Shown: positions 8,777-18,474, counted from the first letter of the stretch. The stretch is DNA of 57,006 nt from Methanomicrobiales archaeon (GCA_025358115.1 JANYKQ010000092.1:1-57006), one strand, 5' to 3'. Notes: generated by a model not told the origin, from the letters alone. Made by a program: numbers and translations.

Positions 8777-10930
8777 TCACTTCACCATCCGCATTTCCGG
8801 ATACAGCACCTCGTCCTTCCCGTCCAGCTTGATCGTTGCAACGGTGGTATTGATCTGGCTTAAGGAATTGGCAAGGATCTTTGCTGACGAGAGCGTGTAC
8901 AGCGTATCACCGATATAGAGCGAGCGTTTCACTTCATTTGCCGAGCTGCCGTACCAATAGTACCCGCTGCCGCCTGAGCCGTGCTCCACGGTACCCCGCA
9001 GGACAAACCCGGTATCGGGATTGATACCAAAGACGTACGCCCCGTACCAGATATTCGGCTGGTCGCCGCTGAGTTTCTTATCCTGCATTGCGTTCTGGTT
9101 GATAACCCGGGCCGGGATCACGAGCAGGTTCTTTGCCTTGTCAAAGAGGAACGCCTTGTGGTCCGACAGGGCTGCGGAATCTGAGCCGGCATCCCCTATC
9201 TCGACTTTGCCTACCTGCCGGGGGTGTTCGACATCCGAGACATCGAAGAGTGCCAGTTTAAGTCCTTGTGTTGATACTCCGCCCCAGTCGTTGGTTCCCG
9301 TCTCCTTCCCTATTCCGATGATGAGGTTCTTGTCATACGGGTGGAGGTAATCCGAGTATCCGGGGATCTTGAGCTTGCCGAGGATCTTCGGGCTCGCGGG
9401 TGTGGCGAGATCGATCACAAAGAACGGATCTACGCGTTTGAACGTGACCATGTAGAGCCGGTCACCGATGAACCGGGTCGAGTAGATCTTCTCCTGCTCG
9501 GCAATGTGCGTGAGGGTGCCGATCGTCTTCATTGCACCGTCGAGCACAAACACGTTGTTGTACTCATACTGTCCCCTGGTCGTCCAGACATCGGACGTGG
9601 TTGCCACCCGGAGATTGCCGTCATACTCGTCCATGGCGAACTGGTTCTTGAGATATCCCGGCACCTCGCCTTTTGCCAGGTAGTTGATCGCACCATTGTT
9701 GATCCCGATTTTGTGGATCACCGTGCTTGACTGGTCGATCTCTTTTCTGGCGATCGCATCCTGCTCACCGCTTTTCATTGCTGCGATGGCTGCCTGTTTG
9801 TCGGCCTCATTCATGGTGTTGAAATCATCCACAATGGAGGAGACTGATACGGGTGCTGCACTACCCGATGATACCCCGGAACCCTGCACCATGCCAATGG
9901 CCGGTTCCGCCCCGCCCCGCATCGTGCGGTAGATGTTGTGGTACTTCTGGTAGCTCACGTACATTGCATCGGGTGAGACATAGACGGTGTTGCCGCTGCC
10001 GACCAGGTACGTCTTTGCATCCTTTGTGGCACCGTTGTTTACATCAAACGAAGTGACGGTGGTAAAATCGTACTGGCTTTCAGGATTATCGAAATAGTAC
10101 ACATCCGGTGAGATGACAAGCGTTGCACCTTCCCGTACTGCCGGAACAATGATCCGGTCATTGTACGGGTACACGGATTCGCGGGAGAGCAGGTAGACGG
10201 TGTTCCCGATCATCCGGGCATCCGTGTAATCGCCATCGATGGTGTAGTCCTTCAGCACCTTCGGGTGGGCCCGGTCACTGATATCGTAGAAGACCGCGTG
10301 GGTGACCGGTGCAAAGCGGTAGTACGGGTAGCGTGGCATCATGGCCATCTTCGTTGCAACATCCGTCCCCTGCGCAGGTTCGCTTTGAGTGAGTTCTGAC
10401 GTGCCGGTCTTCAGGAGCACCAGCCGGTCGCCGTTGATGAAGATCTCGCGGGGTGTATCTTCAATCTCGGTCTTTGAAAGGATGGTGGCCGATGATGCCG
10501 GGTAAGCATCCACGATTTTCAGTGTGCTGCCGGATATTACGTAGATGTACCGGGCATCGTTCTTGACAAAGTCCGGTTCATCCACTCCCGCGACCTGCAC
10601 ATTAGTCTGTGAGTGTTCCGTGGTTCCCACGCTCCCGGCTGAAGGGAGCGAAGCGGACTGGGTAACGCCTTTTGCCGAGGACTCCGCCATTGCAGGGGCC
10701 GGGGTGGTCATACGCCCCGCAGTCCATGCCCCATCGGTGGCATAGTAAGAACCCCCCGCAAGCTGGGTGTTGTTCTTAATGTAATCGCGGATCTCTTCTG
10801 CGGAGTTGAATTTTTTGATATCCCCTGCCGGTGCTGTAGCCGTTGAGCCCGTACACCCGCTGGCAATGACAGCGGCGAGAATGAGCACGAGTGCGGTAAT
10901 GGCGATCAGGGTGTTTTTCCTGTGTGACAT
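8777..10930 (-). CDS. Secreted C-terminal beta-propeller lipoprotein
   Basis: 717 residues with a lipoprotein signal (lipobox VIASGC at about 21-26). A short linker leads to a large repeat domain. Recurring strand patterns such as YIYVISGSTLKIVDAY, DRLVLLKTG, NTVYLLSRES and DRLYMVTF match the family of secreted proteins with a beta-propeller distantly related to WD40 (Beta_propel, COG4880). The function is unknown; these are common, large cell-surface proteins of methanogens. It is transcribed alone toward the HdrD-like gene. The intergenic stretch at 8575-8776 between the convergent ends contains only T/A-rich terminator-like sequence. Confidence 0.88.
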   Translation of the reverse strand: MSHRKNTLIAITALVLILAAVIASGCTGSTATAPAGDIKKFNSAEEIRDYIKNNTQLAGGSYYATDGAWTAGRMTTPAPAMAESSAKGVTQSASLPSAGSVGTTEHSQTNVQVAGVDEPDFVKNDARYIYVISGSTLKIVDAYPASSATILSKTEIEDTPREIFINGDRLVLLKTGTSELTQSEPAQGTDVATKMAMMPRYPYYRFAPVTHAVFYDISDRAHPKVLKDYTIDGDYTDARMIGNTVYLLSRESVYPYNDRIIVPAVREGATLVISPDVYYFDNPESQYDFTTVTSFDVNNGATKDAKTYLVGSGNTVYVSPDAMYVSYQKYHNIYRTMRGGAEPAIGMVQGSGVSSGSAAPVSVSSIVDDFNTMNEADKQAAIAAMKSGEQDAIARKEIDQSSTVIHKIGINNGAINYLAKGEVPGYLKNQFAMDEYDGNLRVATTSDVWTTRGQYEYNNVFVLDGAMKTIGTLTHIAEQEKIYSTRFIGDRLYMVTFKRVDPFFVIDLATPASPKILGKLKIPGYSDYLHPYDKNLIIGIGKETGTNDWGGVSTQGLKLALFDVSDVEHPRQVGKVEIGDAGSDSAALSDHKAFLFDKAKNLLVIPARVINQNAMQDKKLSGDQPNIWYGAYVFGINPDTGFVLRGTVEHGSGGSGYYWYGSSANEVKRSLYIGDTLYTLSSAKILANSLSQINTTVATIKLDGKDEVLYPEMRMVK

Positions 10931-11065
10931 AGTTGATCAGGATTCTTTAAAACGGAAAAGATGATGAATCTGGTGTTGACTTCCAAAAAAATGGAAGGTA
11001 TCGCATTTTCCACACGGTCCGGCCGACCACAAACATTTTCGGTAAACCGATGCTCAACTCCTTTT

Positions 11066-11461
11066 ATGGGTGGCAGTTCGCGAAAAAAAGGCAGGACCCT
11101 TTTCATACTCGCCGTCATGCTTGTCCTTGCCGGTCTGGTTATCCCCGGCACCAGTGCTGCAGTGCCTGCCGATGCCCTGCGGGTAAATCCGTTTGTAACG
11201 ATTTCCGATCTCACCGTAACCAATAATTCACTTGCCAATCACACCCTCCCTTCAGAATACCAGGCAACGCCCCCGCTCCTCAAAGTCCAGGTTGAACTGC
11301 CCTGCCCGCCCCGAAAGGGGAGATGGCTGCCGGTCCCCGGACAATTGGTTTTTTGAGCCAATCCGCTCTCCCTTGCAATTGCCATCATGGCGTGTGTCAT
11401 AGCAGCGGCTGGTGTCTTATGGTATGTGAAACGAAAACAGGATAAGGTAGAGCGGGAGTAA
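11066..11461 (+). pseudogene. Small surface protein interrupted by an in-frame TGA
   Basis: From the ATG at 11066 the frame encodes a signal peptide (LFILAVMLVLAGLVIPGTSA) and a short extracellular stretch, then meets TGA at 11354-11356. In exactly the same frame it continues as ANPLSLAIAIMACVIAAAG plus VLWYVKRKQDK, a textbook C-terminal membrane anchor with positive stop-transfer residues, and ends at TAA 11459-11461. The intact form would be a small secreted protein anchored at its C-terminus. A point mutation such as TGG to TGA would explain this. The Cys/Pro/Arg-rich segment just before the stop may also hint at an earlier frame disturbance. A longer upstream extension of the frame seems unlikely. 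Confidence 0.6.
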
Positions 11462-11516
11462 ATAAGAATAAAATAAATCTCTTAAAAAAAACTAAAAAAT
11501 TTACTGGACTGACTCT

Positions 11517-14111
11517 ATGCGATCGATGGATATGATAAAATACCGGCCCTATATGGTAGCCGGTCTCATCGTCTTTTTTTCCCTCTTTGCCCTGTGGCTG
11601 CGCCTGCTCCCTCTGCTAACTCATGGAGACACCGATAAAATCAACATGGTGGCAATGGACGATCCGCTTTACAATCTCCGGCAGGTTGAACTGATGCTTG
11701 CCCATTTCCCCCAGTACAGCTGGTTCGACCCGATGACCAACTATCCCTTAGGGACAATCATCTACTGGGGTCCCATTTTCCCCTCGATAATCGCGGTCTG
11801 CTGCCTCATCACCGGAGCGATAAGCCGCCCGGAGATCATCAGCACTGCCCTGTGGATGGCACCGCTCATGGCAGCGGTCATTGTCGCGCTCATGTATTTT
11901 GTTGGCAGAGTGTTTGGGGACTGGAAGACCGGCGTACTGGCATCCGGTTTTACCGCGATCGTGAGTGGGCAGTTTTTTACCATCTCGTGGTACGGTTACA
12001 TCGATCACCATATCGCCGAAGTGCTCTTCTCGACCCTCTTCTGCCTGTTGTACAGCTATGCCATCCTGTCTGCAAAAGATGCCCCGATCGATCCCACCCG
12101 GTTCGCCAGTTATAAAAAGACCCTCCTTCTCTCACTTATAGCAGGCGGCGGCTATCTCCTGGGCCTCTTTGTCATGCCGACCATGATCCTCTTTGCGATG
12201 ATCGCCGGGATATTTACCCTTGTCCAGTTCATCATCGATGTTTACCGTAACCGGGCCACTGAGTATCTCCTGATCATCAATGGCACTGTTTTCCTGACAG
12301 CCATCGTCGGGCTCCTTCTTTTTGGCCTGAAAGATACGGGAATCGGCCTGTCTACCTATTCCATAGGACACATCTACGCATACGTCGGGCTGATTGGCGG
12401 AACTGCGGTTTTGTATGCCCTGGCCTTTATACTCAAAGGAAGGGAGCGGTGGTATTATCCCGCAGCACTTCTCGGGAGTGCTTCGCTGGTTGTTGTGATC
12501 CTGGCGGCAGCAAGCCCGCAGATATATTCCCTGTTCATCAGTTCCCTGGTTGCCTTTTTCGGCCAGCAGGCGATCACCGATACCGTGCTGGAAGCACAGG
12601 GCTGGTCACTGGATCGTGCCTGGCAGTCCTTAAATTACGGGCTCATCCTGTTTGCCGGTGGTGCGCTGGTCCTGCTGTATAATAACCTGAAAGACGAGCA
12701 CCCCCACCAGGTCTTTGCGCTGGTCTGGTCCCTGGTCATGTTTCTCTCAACCTGGCAGCATATCCGGTACGAATATTATCTTGCCATCAACATTGCCCTG
12801 CTGTCAGCAGTCTGTGCGAGTTTTGTTCTCGGGAAGGGGTGGACGGAATTGTCTCCCCTGGTCGGGAGGCACTTTGGGGGCCCGACATCTTCCGAATCCG
12901 CCGAACGAACCCAGGACCGTCCTGCACGCGGAAAACCCCAGAAGATGTCCCATAAAAAGAGTGTCCCATCCCGGACACCTGTTGTTCTGATCGTTATACT
13001 GGTCACGCTGGTGGCCGTATTGGGTGTTCTCTTTACATGGACTTCCGCTACCCAAAGTTATACACGGGCTACAGAGGGCAGCATGTCCCTGAACCCCGAC
13101 TGGCGTGAGTCGCTCGAATGGCTGGGGAATAATTCCCCGGAGACGGGTGTGGATTATCTCGCAATGTATGATCCAAAGACGTTTGCGTATCCCAAAGAAT
13201 CCTACGGGGTCATGTCCTGGTGGGACTATGGGCACATAATCACGTATCTCGCAAAACGCATTCCGAATGCAAATCCGTTCCAGCAGGGGGTTGTCGGAGC
13301 GAATGGTGCTGCAGCATATTTCATCACCAGCTCTGAAGAGAAGGCAAATGGGATCCTCGATCATGACGGCACCCGGTACGTGGTTACGGATATTGAGATG
13401 GATACCGGCAAATTCCCGGCCATGGCCACCTGGGATAATTCATCCCTTGCGGCAGATCCCTATATGAAATTTATGTTCATCCCGGGCTCGGATAACCCGA
13501 AAAATCTGGAATCGCGTCTCTTATTCACCGAGCAGTATTACCTGACAATGGTGTCACGGCTCCATACCTTCGATGGCTCAATGACTCCGGCAACCCTGGT
13601 TTATTACATTGAATACAGCGATCCATACGTCACCGGGGTAACATTACCGGTGGTGACCAGTGCAAAAACCATGAATGCGACCGATGCAGTCCGGAATGCC
13701 GGGCAGTTCAACCAGAAGGCACCGGCCGGCTATCACGCCCAGGCCTTTGGCATATCGCTCGTTAACCCGGTTCGTGATATCCCGGCCTTGCGCCATTACC
13801 GCCTGATCCATGAATCCCCCACCAATGTTTTCGGTACAGGTACCCCTGATGTGAAATATGTGAAAGTATTTGAGTACGTGAAAGGAGCCCATATCAGGGG
13901 GAATGGTATTATCGAACTGCCGCTGGTATCCAACACCGGACGGAACTTCACCTACCGCCAGGAAAGTACTGATGGGGAGTTTGTTGTGCCGTACTCCACA
14001 ACCGGCAATCCATACGGGGTAAAAGCAACGGGTAACTACCGTATCACCGGCTCCGGCCAGGAGTTCGCGGTCCCGGAAACGGCGGTTATGCAGGGGACCG
14101 TCATAACCTGA
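11517..14111 (+). CDS. aglB: Dolichyl-phosphooligosaccharide protein glycotransferase AglB
   Basis: 864 residues, STT3 family. It transfers a lipid-linked glycan to Asn in N-x-S/T sequons of proteins outside the membrane. The MDDP segment (Asp48/49) is the first-loop acidic motif. About 12 or 13 transmembrane helices fill residues 12-510, and the WWDYG catalytic motif lies at 568-572 in the C-terminal soluble domain. The end of that domain is mostly beta-strand. Residues ~440-485 form a hydrophilic Lys/Arg/Ser-rich linker. ATGs at codons 1, 4 and 6 compete as start, and none has a clear binding site. The many predicted surface proteins in this window are likely substrates. Confidence 0.93.
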   Translation: MRSMDMIKYRPYMVAGLIVFFSLFALWLRLLPLLTHGDTDKINMVAMDDPLYNLRQVELMLAHFPQYSWFDPMTNYPLGTIIYWGPIFPSIIAVCCLITGAISRPEIISTALWMAPLMAAVIVALMYFVGRVFGDWKTGVLASGFTAIVSGQFFTISWYGYIDHHIAEVLFSTLFCLLYSYAILSAKDAPIDPTRFASYKKTLLLSLIAGGGYLLGLFVMPTMILFAMIAGIFTLVQFIIDVYRNRATEYLLIINGTVFLTAIVGLLLFGLKDTGIGLSTYSIGHIYAYVGLIGGTAVLYALAFILKGRERWYYPAALLGSASLVVVILAAASPQIYSLFISSLVAFFGQQAITDTVLEAQGWSLDRAWQSLNYGLILFAGGALVLLYNNLKDEHPHQVFALVWSLVMFLSTWQHIRYEYYLAINIALLSAVCASFVLGKGWTELSPLVGRHFGGPTSSESAERTQDRPARGKPQKMSHKKSVPSRTPVVLIVILVTLVAVLGVLFTWTSATQSYTRATEGSMSLNPDWRESLEWLGNNSPETGVDYLAMYDPKTFAYPKESYGVMSWWDYGHIITYLAKRIPNANPFQQGVVGANGAAAYFITSSEEKANGILDHDGTRYVVTDIEMDTGKFPAMATWDNSSLAADPYMKFMFIPGSDNPKNLESRLLFTEQYYLTMVSRLHTFDGSMTPATLVYYIEYSDPYVTGVTLPVVTSAKTMNATDAVRNAGQFNQKAPAGYHAQAFGISLVNPVRDIPALRHYRLIHESPTNVFGTGTPDVKYVKVFEYVKGAHIRGNGIIELPLVSNTGRNFTYRQESTDGEFVVPYSTTGNPYGVKATGNYRITGSGQEFAVPETAVMQGTVIT

Positions 14112-14404
14112 CGAGGTCATTACCTTTTTTCACCGGGACCCTGATCGTCAGCCGGATCAAAACCCGGCCCGACCCCGGGAAAACCGCCCGGCGAGAACGG
14201 ACGGGACCCGTCCCAGTATCCCGATCAATATTTCGGCCGGTTGCTTCTCCTTCAAGATTACACCGCAAAGCTGACCGTAAAGGATCTGACAAAATAGCCA
14301 GACCCCGGCCAAAAACCGGGTTCGCCGGTCTCCCTTTTTCCCGCATTATGAGGAGGTCTGCTGATGTGACCCATGCCGTGCAGGGGATTTTTCACCCGTT
14401 CCAG

Positions 14405-15511
14405 CTACTGTTTCCCGGTCGCTTCCGTAAGTCTCTCCACATTATTCTTAGAAAAAAACCCGTCAAACCCGCCATACCGGTGAATGTATTCATTGACTAT
14501 CAGCGTATGTTTTGAGGGTTCAGAGAAGATCTGCCGGAGCCCCTCGCTATCAGAGCCCACAAGATCGAGAAGGAACTCCATACCATCCATTGTGAGGGTC
14601 GCAACGGTCTGTTCAATGCTTTCTGTTTTGAACGCCATGTGGTGAACCCGTGTCCCGTAATTCTGGATAAATTTCTCGGTCGGCCCGGATGCCCCGTCAC
14701 TGGTGTAGGGGGTTATTCCGGAAGTGAAGACCATGGCAAAGTCCTCTTTATCCCGCCGGGCAACGCTCGTGATCGAGTTTTGCGATTTGACATGAACCCC
14801 GAAATCGTAATGGTAGTTGGTCAGTGAAAGGAACTCAAGGATCGCAGCGGTGCGATCCTGTGCCCTCACACGGGTTGCAGCATGATCGAGCTTCCCAATA
14901 TTGTTCAGGTGCCGGTACGCCGGTTTGCTGATGTCGGGGGATACCCTGCGGGACCCCTCCGGCACATATGCCCGTATCGTATCTTTCCATTCGATCAACC
15001 CGACAGAATTTCCCGTATAGGGTGAAGGAGCTGTCTGGATAAACGAGAAATGTTCTGATACCTGTAGTGCGGGTGTCAGGAATTCCACCCCGCGTTGTTT
15101 CTGGATCTCCACATACTCTTCAACATCCGGTGTGGTAAATACAAAACACTCAAGCCGGGTGTTCGGGAAATGATCCGTCAGTCGCGCTTTATTGACAATG
15201 GCAAACGGATTGGGGGCATTGCCCCGCGATTGGATGATGAGGGATGCTGAACCGGGCAGGCTAAGTACATAACTCTGCGATTCCGCTTCGAAGAACGCTT
15301 CTGTGCAGTCAAGACCGGTATACCGCAGCAGTTCATAGGTTGCAGGTACGAGATTATCCGTTTCTGTAGAGATGATAACCGAATCAAGACCGCCAACAAG
15401 CCCGTCGAGACCTGCATCATGGCGCGAGTCAAGAGCCCGGGCAGCCATATCCGTGAGCTGTTTTTCCTGTGCAGATGCAGTATCCAGTGCCAAATCCTTT
15501 TGTGCAGTCAT
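14405..15511 (-). CDS. 4-Hydroxyphenylpyruvate dioxygenase-like VOC protein
   Basis: 368 residues from the ATG at 15509-15511; a 31-residue longer frame has an unlikely basic N-terminus. Two vicinal-oxygen-chelate halves are visible. The expected iron ligands of HPPD are present: His in KLDHAATRV, His in RVHHMAFKT and Glu in VNEYIHR, followed by a GFDGFFSKNN segment at the position of HPPD's GFGxGNF. HPPD makes homogentisate using O2, which is odd in a strict anaerobe. Possible explanations are another O2-independent reaction, a role under oxidative stress, or transfer from an aerobic donor. No tyrosine-degradation genes are near. Confidence 0.75.
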   Translation of the reverse strand: MTAQKDLALDTASAQEKQLTDMAARALDSRHDAGLDGLVGGLDSVIISTETDNLVPATYELLRYTGLDCTEAFFEAESQSYVLSLPGSASLIIQSRGNAPNPFAIVNKARLTDHFPNTRLECFVFTTPDVEEYVEIQKQRGVEFLTPALQVSEHFSFIQTAPSPYTGNSVGLIEWKDTIRAYVPEGSRRVSPDISKPAYRHLNNIGKLDHAATRVRAQDRTAAILEFLSLTNYHYDFGVHVKSQNSITSVARRDKEDFAMVFTSGITPYTSDGASGPTEKFIQNYGTRVHHMAFKTESIEQTVATLTMDGMEFLLDLVGSDSEGLRQIFSEPSKHTLIVNEYIHRYGGFDGFFSKNNVERLTEATGKQ

Positions 15512-15680
15512 ATGTCCGGCAACTCTTCTTAGTCTATAGATTCGTAGTCGTTGTGATAAAAACAGCTGACTATTGAACCGCACTGCCAATTCCCGAAAAA
15601 CCATAGATCCTGCTTTCCTTACAGGCCGGACAAAAAATACTATTTATATGGGCACGCAATATGGAATAGTGGAGATAAGT

Positions 15681-16271
15681 ATGAAAAACGTTCGTGAACC
15701 AACGTATTCCTTTGTCATCCTCACCCTTGTCCTTATCGTGGTCAATACTATCCTCGCCCGGCTCTGTGTAATCATCCTGCCCGGTAGTAATGGCGGAATA
15801 TCCGCGCTCTATATCGCCGTAGCGTTTATGATCCTTTTTACCCTCTGGTTTGGTGCCTATGGTGCGATTGCTGCCTATGCCGGTACCTTCATCGGTTCCG
15901 GGCTGCTCTCCACCAATGGGGTCATTCCGGTCGATGTCGCGATCTACTGGTCGATCGCCGGTCTCCTGCAGGTGCTCATTCCGCTTGTTGCCCTGCGTTC
16001 CTTTGAAGTGGATCTCACCCTCGAGAACCGTCGGGACTGGACACTGCTGCTGCTCTTTGGCGTCCTGATCAACAATATTGTGGGTGCAGCCTGGGGTGCT
16101 TACACCCTCGCGCTCGGGAATGTCATCACATCCAGTCAGATTGGGAGCGTCTTTACGCTCTGGCTTATTGGTAACATCATCGTGACGGCCATTATCGTGC
16201 CGCTCGCCCTGCGTCACTTCACCCCAAAGATCCAGAGATCAAAACTCTTTGTCAAATATTACTGGGATTAG
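15681..16271 (+). CDS. Six-helix integral membrane protein, unknown
   Basis: 196 residues, almost entirely hydrophobic, with about six transmembrane helices and a short charged loop (RSFEVDLTLENRRDW) after helix 4. The chosen ATG at 15681 has GGAGAT 7 bases upstream; the frame extends 36 codons further up, but that overlaps the promoter region of the divergent gene. Size and topology resemble MASE1-type sensor domains or the substrate-binding S components of ECF transporters, but no signature is decisive. It is followed by long T tracts at 16288-16312 that look like a terminator, so it is probably monocistronic. Confidence 0.7.
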   Translation: MKNVREPTYSFVILTLVLIVVNTILARLCVIILPGSNGGISALYIAVAFMILFTLWFGAYGAIAAYAGTFIGSGLLSTNGVIPVDVAIYWSIAGLLQVLIPLVALRSFEVDLTLENRRDWTLLLLFGVLINNIVGAAWGAYTLALGNVITSSQIGSVFTLWLIGNIIVTAIIVPLALRHFTPKIQRSKLFVKYYWD

Positions 16272-16285
16272 GAAGTTGCGCAGTT

Positions 16286-16314
16286 CTGCCTGCTTTTTTA
16301 ATTTTTTTCACTTT
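16286..16314 (+). terminator. T-tract terminator
   Basis: Two adjacent T runs (six and seven T) with a further run of five follow the stop at 16271. This is typical of archaeal intrinsic termination. Confidence 0.45.
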
Positions 16315-16457
16315 TTGACTACCGTAATCATCTGAGAGAAATCTCTCCCGATCCATCCGCCGGTTGAGTTTTGGCACACCGGACCTTCTGTTGGTACGAG
16401 TGTTTTTATAAGAACCGTTCTCACGTCTTCTAAGCAATACCAGCAGGAGATCCTTAC

Positions 16458-17000
16458 ATGGTGAAGTGGCAGTCCCTTTTTTTATCGGGTATTCTGATCG
16501 TAATGGTGCTTGCAGCTGGCTGCATTGACGAGGCCTCCCCCCCCGGCCCGGCACCGGAAACAAAGCCTGCTATCCAGCCGGGCCAGGTGTTGTACTCTAT
16601 TGGCGAAGTGACCGGTGATGGTATCGCCGGGGGTACGATCGATTCCATTACTTTTACCATCGGGCTTGCCCCGGGAGAAAAACCTGTCACCATGGAGAAC
16701 ATCTCCATTGTCTATGCCGACGCGATCCGGACAGAAACCCTTGTACCGATGACTGGTTACCATGGTGATCCACCTGCGGGTTCCTGGGGAATTATGAAAG
16801 TGAATGGCGAGATCGGCAGTTTCAATAACCGGCTTGAGGACAAGGAGCAGTTTGTCCTCCGCATCAACCCCAAGGCCCCGCTCGTTCCCCGGCAGTTCAT
16901 CTCGATAGTGGTCAAACCCCCGTCAGGCCCGCCCCTGATCATACGCAGGGTATCTCCCCCTACCATCATTAAAGAGAACAATATCCTTGGCCCGGTGTAA
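16458..17000 (+). CDS. Lipoprotein with archaellin-like beta domain
   Basis: 180 residues. The N-terminus is a lipoprotein signal (LVMVLAAGC-type lipobox, Cys22) followed by a Pro-rich linker. The rest closely resembles the globular beta-sandwich of archaellins (FlaB): the segments TGDGIAGGTIDSITFTIGLAPG, ENISIVYADAIRTETL and LEDKEQFVLRINP read like the conserved core of methanogen flagellins. It lacks the class III signal and hydrophobic helix needed for filament assembly, so it cannot be a normal archaellin. It may be a surface-tethered archaellin relative that anchors or caps filaments. GGAGAT precedes the ATG, and TTTTTATAAG near 16404 is a plausible TATA box. Confidence 0.75.
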   Translation: MVKWQSLFLSGILIVMVLAAGCIDEASPPGPAPETKPAIQPGQVLYSIGEVTGDGIAGGTIDSITFTIGLAPGEKPVTMENISIVYADAIRTETLVPMTGYHGDPPAGSWGIMKVNGEIGSFNNRLEDKEQFVLRINPKAPLVPRQFISIVVKPPSGPPLIIRRVSPPTIIKENNILGPV

Positions 17001-17287
17001 TCTAAAAAAAACCGGGCGATACCTGAAATGTAGGTACAGGGTACCTGCAGTATGAGTTCCATTCTTTTTTTTGGAGAGATGGATAGTAAGGAACATTCTC
17101 CCGTCACAACCCTAAAAAAAAGGGAACCTGATGGCAAAAAGCTAAAAGATCCTCATGCCCCTCGAAAGGAAACAGGGATTAAAAAATAAAAAATATGCCG
17201 GAACAGGAATGAAGGTTGGGGAGGTGTATTGTACACGGATTTTTTTAAATTTGTTCCGGCTCATTTTTCTTTGTTCTCCAGAATGCC
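17001..17287. other. Convergent intergenic region
   Basis: 287 bases between convergent genes. A small perfect inverted repeat (AGGTAC-AGG-GTACCT) occurs near 17032-17046, and several T/A-rich runs could terminate both transcripts. No gene seen. Confidence 0.4.
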
Positions 17288-17932
17288 TCATTTGTATTTT
17301 TGTTCATGGTACGTGGAGAATTTCCGCTTGAGGACAATGATGATCAGGGCAAGAACGTAGACCAGCAGGGAATACGCAGGGGAAAAAACTGATATCCCGA
17401 TGCCGAGTATCGCAACGGTTGGGATGGTTGCAAGGAACCAGAACCGTTTTTTCTGCGATACCGGATCAAATTCCGTATCGCAGAGGTGACTGCTCCGGGA
17501 GAGGTATCTCCAGTGGGCTGCAAACAGTGTACCGATGATCAGAATGTTTGTATGGAACAGTATCACGGCGATCTCCACCCGGTCGTAATTCCCTGCTACA
17601 TCAGTTGTAAAGGGAATGAGGATAATGAAGATCAGGATGGCGACATTGAGTGAGAGAATGGTTGGATCAACAATCCTGAGATAATGGAACTGGCGGTGAT
17701 GCTCGATCCAGAAGGTGACCAGAACCAGAAACGCGATAACAAAGAGAATGAATTGCGGGAGGAGATTCTGGATATAGGACGGAAGTTCCATGGCAGCCCG
17801 GCTTTCAAGGACTTTTGGTACTTCTATCCCCAGCGCAAGCAGGGTCATGGCAAACGCAAAGATCGCATCGACTATTGTTTCAAGCCGGTTTTTGGAGATC
17901 TGATAGGGATTGTCATTTTCATTCCTGCTCAT
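17288..17932 (-). CDS. TMEM175-like potassium channel (DUF1211)
   Basis: 214 residues with six transmembrane helices. The first helix begins RLETIVDAIFAFAMTLLAL, matching the R-x3-F/V-D-A-x2-A signature of prokaryotic TMEM175 channels, whose pore is lined by hydrophobic residues of helix 1. Prokaryotic members assemble as tetramers of one six-helix repeat and conduct K+. The C-terminal tail is basic (KRKFSTYHEQKYK). It lies downstream of three other minus-strand genes, but the gap of ~95 bases and its own AT-rich upstream region suggest separate transcription. Confidence 0.82.
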   Translation of the reverse strand: MSRNENDNPYQISKNRLETIVDAIFAFAMTLLALGIEVPKVLESRAAMELPSYIQNLLPQFILFVIAFLVLVTFWIEHHRQFHYLRIVDPTILSLNVAILIFIILIPFTTDVAGNYDRVEIAVILFHTNILIIGTLFAAHWRYLSRSSHLCDTEFDPVSQKKRFWFLATIPTVAILGIGISVFSPAYSLLVYVLALIIIVLKRKFSTYHEQKYK

Positions 17933-18026
17933 AGTAGTATACTGTTCAGGAACATTTGTAAATCTATCATTTCTTCATCCCGCCCGTTTTGCTATGCCGG
18001 CCACGTTATACCCACAGGAAATTTCT

Positions 18027-18398
18027 TCATGATGATACGTCGGTAATCATGAGCTCGTGTTCTTCCATCATCAGCGAAAACAGGCACATGCCACTGACAA
18101 CAATGAATAGCAGCAGGCTTACCCAGAGCAGGACCCCCTGGACCATGAGGAAGGTTGCCCATAACAATGCCACAAGGATAATGAGATAAAAGAAGATCCA
18201 GCCCCTCATCTTCTGCGAACTTTTCACGTCCAGAAAAACAAAGACCGGGTTCAATCCTGCAATGAGGGCAAACATCAGGGTGAACTGGAATATCTCCCCC
18301 TGGCGAATCAGGAATACGGCCCAGAGCGCTGCTGCAAACAGGATCAGGAAGAAGATGATCCGTGTTCGCTGGAGGGGTGTGAATGGCACAGCATCCAT
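18027..18398 (-). CDS. Small membrane protein with internal duplication
   Basis: 123 residues, four transmembrane helices. The two halves are repeats of each other: RTRIIFFLILFAAALWAVFL in the first half matches MRGWIFFYLIILVALLWATF in the second, each followed by a short polar turn and a second helix. It is a paralogue of the protein at 18907-19260. A TATA-like TTTTTATAGGG on the minus strand near 18420 lies about 25 bases before the ATG, suggesting a leaderless transcript. Function unknown. The double-hairpin design is reminiscent of small transporters, but there are no conserved charged residues within the membrane. Confidence 0.72.
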   Translation of the reverse strand: MDAVPFTPLQRTRIIFFLILFAAALWAVFLIRQGEIFQFTLMFALIAGLNPVFVFLDVKSSQKMRGWIFFYLIILVALLWATFLMVQGVLLWVSLLLFIVVSGMCLFSLMMEEHELMITDVSS

Positions 18399-18474
18399 AG
18401 TGTAGCATTGTCAATCCCCTATAAAAAGAGATGGTATAAATCACCTTCCCTCTGATTCCTTGAAAAACGGGGGA

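Noticed and set aside
11354-11356. Selenocysteine (TGA) readthrough
   Set aside because: Selenocysteine is known in Methanococcales and Methanopyrus, not in Methanomicrobiales as far as I know, and no SECIS-like hairpin is apparent nearby. Nonsense mutation is simpler.
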